A program made the translations under genes and the position numbers. A stretch of 64,000 nt of DNA from Vitellaria paradoxa. Its lineage: Eukaryota; Streptophyta; Magnoliopsida; Ericales; Sapotaceae. Below, in pieces: positions 60,051 to 64,000 of this stretch. The first letter of the stretch is position 1. The number at the start of each line of letters is the position of its first letter. The stretch is taken from positions 23,017,541 to 23,081,540 of the forward strand of contig CM034241.1 of the NCBI GenBank assembly GCA_019916065.1, read 5' to 3'. The notes under the pieces are model-generated. The model made no database searches. It saw only the letters and a program-made list of their open reading frames with translations, and was not told the DNA's origin.

Positions 60051-60962
60051 GGGATTTTACGTTAGGAGATGTTCGGAGTAGCAAAAAAAAATAAGAAAAA
60101 ATGAGATAATTTGAAATAATTTATGATTACGTAATTCATATAGTGAGATAAAAAATAAATAATTTTTAAAAATTTTAAAGATTTTTAAAATTCTTCAACA
60201 CTTTTTAGTGTGCCAAATGGAACCTAAAAAATAGTTTTAGGATAACTATTTATCTCAGTACCTCTCTCAATTCAAAATTAAAATTATAAAATTAATAAAT
60301 AAATAATTATTTACTTATTCATATCCCAATTATTCCTTATAAATATTTCTTTTACTTATTCAAATTTCATAATAAAAAATAAATTTTAAAAAATTAAAAT
60401 TTTTGGACCAATTTAATTTTAAATCTTCAAAATTAAAATTAATTTATACCTACTTTTTATATCCGTAAAACAACCACAATCATAGAATTAAGCACGTAAC
60501 AATAAATCAAATAATCACAAAAATTTATCAAATTAAACCACACATAATAAATTTAATTTTTATTTAACTTCACCTCACCTCAAATTAATCACTCAATTGT
60601 AGAAGAAAAAGGAATTGAATTCAAGCAGAAAAGACTCCATGTGAACGAATTTGACGCCCTTGCAAGACTCAGTTTAAGTTTCATTTTTTTTTTCACTTGC
60701 AGAACAACAATATATATATATATGTGTATATATATATAAGTTGGTAAGTTGCAAGAAGAATTTAAGTGAAGTTAGAAAACTGTTTTTCCACATTTTCCAA
60801 TAGTTATATGCATGTATCAGATTATTGCTTTAAGAATGAATTGGCTACTAGTCATTCAAATGCAATAGAATACTTCAAAATTTCAATCTGCACTCAAATT
60901 TCAAACTAATCGCCATTTATCCTCATTATTTAATAACTAGATATATATATATATATATATAT
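60051..60962. other. spacer between duplicated segments
   Basis: It contains a possible small foldback element (60066-60230, ends GGAGATGTTCGGAGTAGC and GTGTGCCAAATGGAACC) and AT microsatellites at 60710-60737 and 60941-60962. No gene. Confidence 0.45.
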
Positions 60963-62033
60963 AACAACAACCTTAATTTGAGTTTTAGAATAATTAATAT
61001 TTTATCTAATTAATAACTTATTTAAATAATTAAAATTAACTACAAATTCACAAAATATTCGAATACTTAAAAAATTTACACAACTCATATGTAACTGACA
61101 TTTAAATAATGTCTCACAAATTTTAAATTAATAAACTTCTTATTACCAAATTAAATAATGTGAAAAATCGAAGCAAGATATAAGATTTTAGGTCACCACA
61201 AGTCTTGTGTTGAACACGCAAATAGAAAAATTTTAAGTGTATAATTTAAGTTATGTTTAGAGTAAGAATTTATATGCCAAAGGAAGAAAAAAGGTATAAA
61301 AATTTAAAATTCATTCTTTTATTTGAATTGTAGTGAAAATTGGAAGTGAAAAGACATAAAATTAAAAAAATTTGAAAAATGATATATATTAATGAATGTC
61401 TTTTATTTTATTTTATTTTTACTCCAACTAACTATGAATATATTTTTAAAATTTTATGATACCATTTGAGAAAAAATGGCAGCTAATAGTGTACCAGTTG
61501 CTAATTTTTTAATTTTTTAAAATAATTAAATTTAACCTTTTACATTTTAATTTTTTTTTTAAATCCAAATGAAAAAGTTTTAAAAACACACTAACAACGT
61601 GTACGCATGATCCGATTTTTACTACCTAACCATGAGCAAGACCTTCAGATAAAAGACTAGGTTTTCGGACCGGAGGCAAATCCGGTGCACCGGTGCATTT
61701 GGTGTATTACGGACCGTTGAATCAAATCCAACATAATAATCTGAATTTGATCCAACGGTCCGTCCAGGGCACCGGACTAGGTTTTCGGGTTATTTTCAGC
61801 TATAAATGCGTGGTTTCCGCAATGCTGCAATTGATGATGACCGATAATGAAGACAAGACCGGCCAGCACTCGCTGTCCAGATCCGATAGGTCAAAGCTTA
61901 AAATATTTAAGCCGGTTAGGTATATGGGCCATGAATACATTTAATATATATATATATATATACTGCAAAGAAAAATACAAATTAAAAAAAAAATGAGCCT
62001 CAGTTGGTGTGAAGCTGGTTTCACAACACTCAT
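60963..62033. repeat. 1-kb direct duplication, copy B (filled site)
   Basis: 1,071 bp, exactly 120 bp longer than copy A, the length of the insertion plus its flanking duplication. Substitutions relative to copy A are scattered at a rate of several percent. The offset is 1,863 bp. Homology stops abruptly at both ends; the left edge is an (AT)n run in both copies. Confidence 0.92.
61669..61774. mobile_element. 106-bp hairpin-forming insertion in copy B
   Basis: It is flanked by an exact 14-bp repeat GACTAGGTTTTCGG (61655-61668 and 61775-61788), present once in copy A. It begins ACCGGAGG and ends GGCACCG. Internally ACGGACCGTTGAATCAAAT (61709-61727) is followed about 15 bases later by ATTTGATCCAACGGTCCGT (61745-61763), its reverse complement with one mismatch. 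This gives a stem of about 19 bp. GGTGCACCGG is also self-complementary. No coding capacity. Confidence 0.8.
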
Positions 62034-63724
62034 CAGAATATCAACCGATGATCACCATCTGCCCCAAGATGCACATTTTGTAATTGCAGAGAGATAGAGA
62101 GAGAGAGAGAGAGAGAATAAAATAAAATGAGAAAGAAGAAGAAGACCAAGATAGACACAAGAAGTAGCGATCATTGATCTGACTTGTTATAAAGGAAACA
62201 GCTTGTTCCTCATATGGTCTCTATACTAATTGTCCGCAAGTGGAAGACTGAAATGGTTAAGGTAGAAAAATAGGAGCCCAATCTTCAATCTGTATTGTTC
62301 GGCAGCAGAAATTACCGCCGGAACTGCTGACCACGCCAACCGGAAATGCTATCGCCGACCTGCCGAACAAAGACAGAAAGAAAGGTGACGGCCGGAGAGG
62401 GGGTCTCAGGCCGGAAAACCCTCCGATGATTAAGTCAGCAAGTCGCTCAAGAGAAGTTTTTATGGAAATCAAAGAGTCAAAGTTTAAGTTGGCATTAGTC
62501 AGCTTACCCTTGTTGTTCAGCAGAATATCCTATATATAGTGGTCTGAGTGATGATTAAGGCATACCTGCGACTTGACGTTACGACACTGCCGTGTCCCTC
62601 TTTTCTACCCTTGCTTTAAATACTCTTCCCCTTCATTTAATGCCTCAGACCCCTCATTAATACACCATGCCTTTCATTTAATGCTTCTGGCGGCTTAACA
62701 CGGCATTACAACCGGAATTTCAGGGTCAGACTGTCTTCCTGTCACATCAGCCACCAAATCGTGACGAGGTAGACCGATTTAGTTACATCCCCAGAGACAA
62801 GTACCCAGTTCAATCTTAACTAAGGTGCACTTATGGTCACGAGCCCTCTTTAAAGGCTGTGGGTCCCAGGTTCGGCATTTACTAGCCGTCAACAGATAGG
62901 CCGAGCAAACTAGCTTCCAAGATCCTCGGCTATAGCCGCGTGGCAATACACTGTTTATTGATGTCGAGGTTCAGGGTACTCTTTGGAACACTAATTCTGA
63001 ATCGTGTGTTCACGTATATCACTCACGTGGAACCCTCGTGCCAATAATCAGTTGTTCGGCGAGATGCCACGTGTCCAAACGGAACGTGCTCGGCAAGTGA
63101 CTGAGTGGCTTATGTGAATTTGCTCGGCACCGCGCCACGTGGCACCGGACTAAATATGTTCGGCAAGAGTACAGCTTTAGTATTATTATGCCCAACATTT
63201 TGCCCCCACTCTGGTCGAGAAAAGATATTTTCCGAGCAGAGTAGCAGAGCAGAATAACCTTACCTCCCTGATCCTTCAACCCTCCAACGCAGTTTGTCGT
63301 TTAGTATGTTCCTGACGCGTATCAAATCTGATTGGACTTTTCTCTCTCCTCGTGACGACACGCGCAGTGCCCTTTCAGCTTTTCAGCTGCTGCGCCGCTT
63401 ACGCGGTTTCCCAGATATGAGGTGTTAAAACGTGAATGGTCAGAAATTTGAAAATCGGGGCGGTAATAAATGCCACTTTTACCGCCCATTGCCTTTTCGT
63501 TGGAAACGCTTCGGTTTCCCTCAGAGATACATACACATATACATATATACCTGATTAGTCTTCTCTTACCTCTTTTCTGCGAGTTGAGTCTACAGTCTGC
63601 GATTTGAGTCTACAGATTTCCCTTGCTTCTTTTCCTCTGAGCTTTCGTCTTCGCAAGCTTTCACCCCTCCCGTCGTCCTTCATTTCCGGTGAGTTAATCC
63701 TCTTTTTTCTTCAAATTTTCCGTT
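62034..63724. other. GC-richer leader/LTR-like region of right-edge element
   Basis: From about 62250 the composition changes from strongly AT-rich to near balanced. The region has repeated short words GCTCGGCA, GTTCGGC and GCCACGTG (62880-63170), a phrase TTTTGCCCCCACTCTGGTCG (63199-63219) and a TTCTCTTACC-rich leader (63560-63720). GGTGAGTTAATCC at about 63689 could be a splice donor. This looks like the LTR/untranslated region of the element whose frame starts at 63725. Its ends cannot be set from this window. Confidence 0.4.
62094..62116. repeat. (GA)n microsatellite
   Basis: About eleven GA units preceded by GAGATA. Confidence 0.9.
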
Positions 63725-64000
63725 ATGGGTAGACTCGCGAACGAGCTAAGTTCTGAGGAAAAGGTTAGGATTTTCAAGGAGAAGTACCAGATTCCTCAGA
63801 ACGTAGGTATCAGGCTCGCCGAACAAGGCGAGCGTGAAACAGGGGAATTCCCCATAGTGGCAATCACCGAAGGTGGTCTTAGGTTCCCCCTACACCCCTT
63901 TCTTCGCTCTATGATGAGCATTCTGGACCTTGGCCCTAGGAACCTCACCCATAACTTTTATAGAATCGTTAATGGGGTGATAGAAATAAACAGGCGATAC
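63725..64000 (+). CDS. gypsy-type transposon protein, N-terminal part (runs off edge)
   Basis: An ATG at 63725 opens a frame with no stop up to the window edge (92 codons, partial). It starts M-G-R-L-A-N-E-L-S-S-E-E-K and contains E-G-G-L-R-F-P-L-H-P-F-L-R-S-M-M, then L-D-L-G-P-R-N-L-T-H-N-F-Y-R-I. The F-P-L-H-P-F, L-T-x-N and R-I pattern is that of the putative plant gypsy-type transposon domain (Transposase_28-like), found at the N-terminus of gag-like proteins. Codon composition is balanced, unlike the AT-rich sequence to the left. The identification rests on motif memory over a short stretch. The start is the first ATG after a C/T-rich leader. Confidence 0.55.
   Translation, partial: MGRLANELSSEEKVRIFKEKYQIPQNVGIRLAEQGERETGEFPIVAITEGGLRFPLHPFLRSMMSILDLGPRNLTHNFYRIVNGVIEINRRY

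Noticed and set aside
59100..62033. LTR pair of a retrotransposon
   Set aside because: The repeats do not begin TG or end CA, there is no primer site or purine tract inside, and no flanking 5-bp duplication.

Overview
This window is nuclear DNA from a flowering plant, most likely a eudicot. It is AT-rich, its genes are split by GT-AG introns, and most of its length is transposable-element sequence. Two host genes can be rebuilt exon by exon, both on the minus strand. One is a Rop GTPase-activating protein with CRIB and RhoGAP domains (19036-23210). The other is the spliceosomal core protein SmG/snRNP-G (42951-53151). A third reading frame runs off the right edge (63725-64000) and looks like the N-terminal domain of a gypsy-type transposon protein. 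No rRNA, functional tRNA or CRISPR was found.

Layout from left to right. 1000-9732 is a minus-strand Ty1/copia element with 1.5 kb LTRs and a perfect 5-bp target duplication. Its gag is nearly intact, its pol is broken, and a Gypsy-type LTR piece has replaced its protease/integrase region. 9738-19035 is AT-rich relic DNA holding a Tourist-like MITE, a hAT-like element with an 8-bp target duplication, a possible gag/coat-like relic, a copia-type LTR and a perfect 83-bp tandem duplication. 19036-23210 is the RopGAP gene, with a hAT MITE in intron 1. 25986-30072 is a 4.1 kb solo LTR packed with CATG-rich and ~55-bp tandem repeats. 30749-39296 is a complete but decayed Ty3/gypsy element with 2.2 kb LTRs, target duplication TTGAT, and a tRNA-derived SINE inside it. 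42951-53151 is SmG. Its 9.7 kb second intron carries a short-LTR copia element (itself interrupted by a foldback element), a truncated SINE and MITEs. 53.2-62 kb is AT-rich DNA with MITEs and a 1 kb direct duplication whose second copy carries a 120-bp insertion, so the first copy is the empty site. 62.2-64 kb becomes clearly richer in GC at the start of another element.

The two host genes are unrelated housekeeping/signalling genes and do not form a pathway. The main biological interest is how they tolerate the elements. SmG still encodes a perfect 80-residue product around a 9.7 kb intron and a 23-nt exon. RopGAP keeps intact CRIB and GAP domains, but its N-terminal exon is out of frame in two places. 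I saw no convincing undescribed enzyme or defence system.
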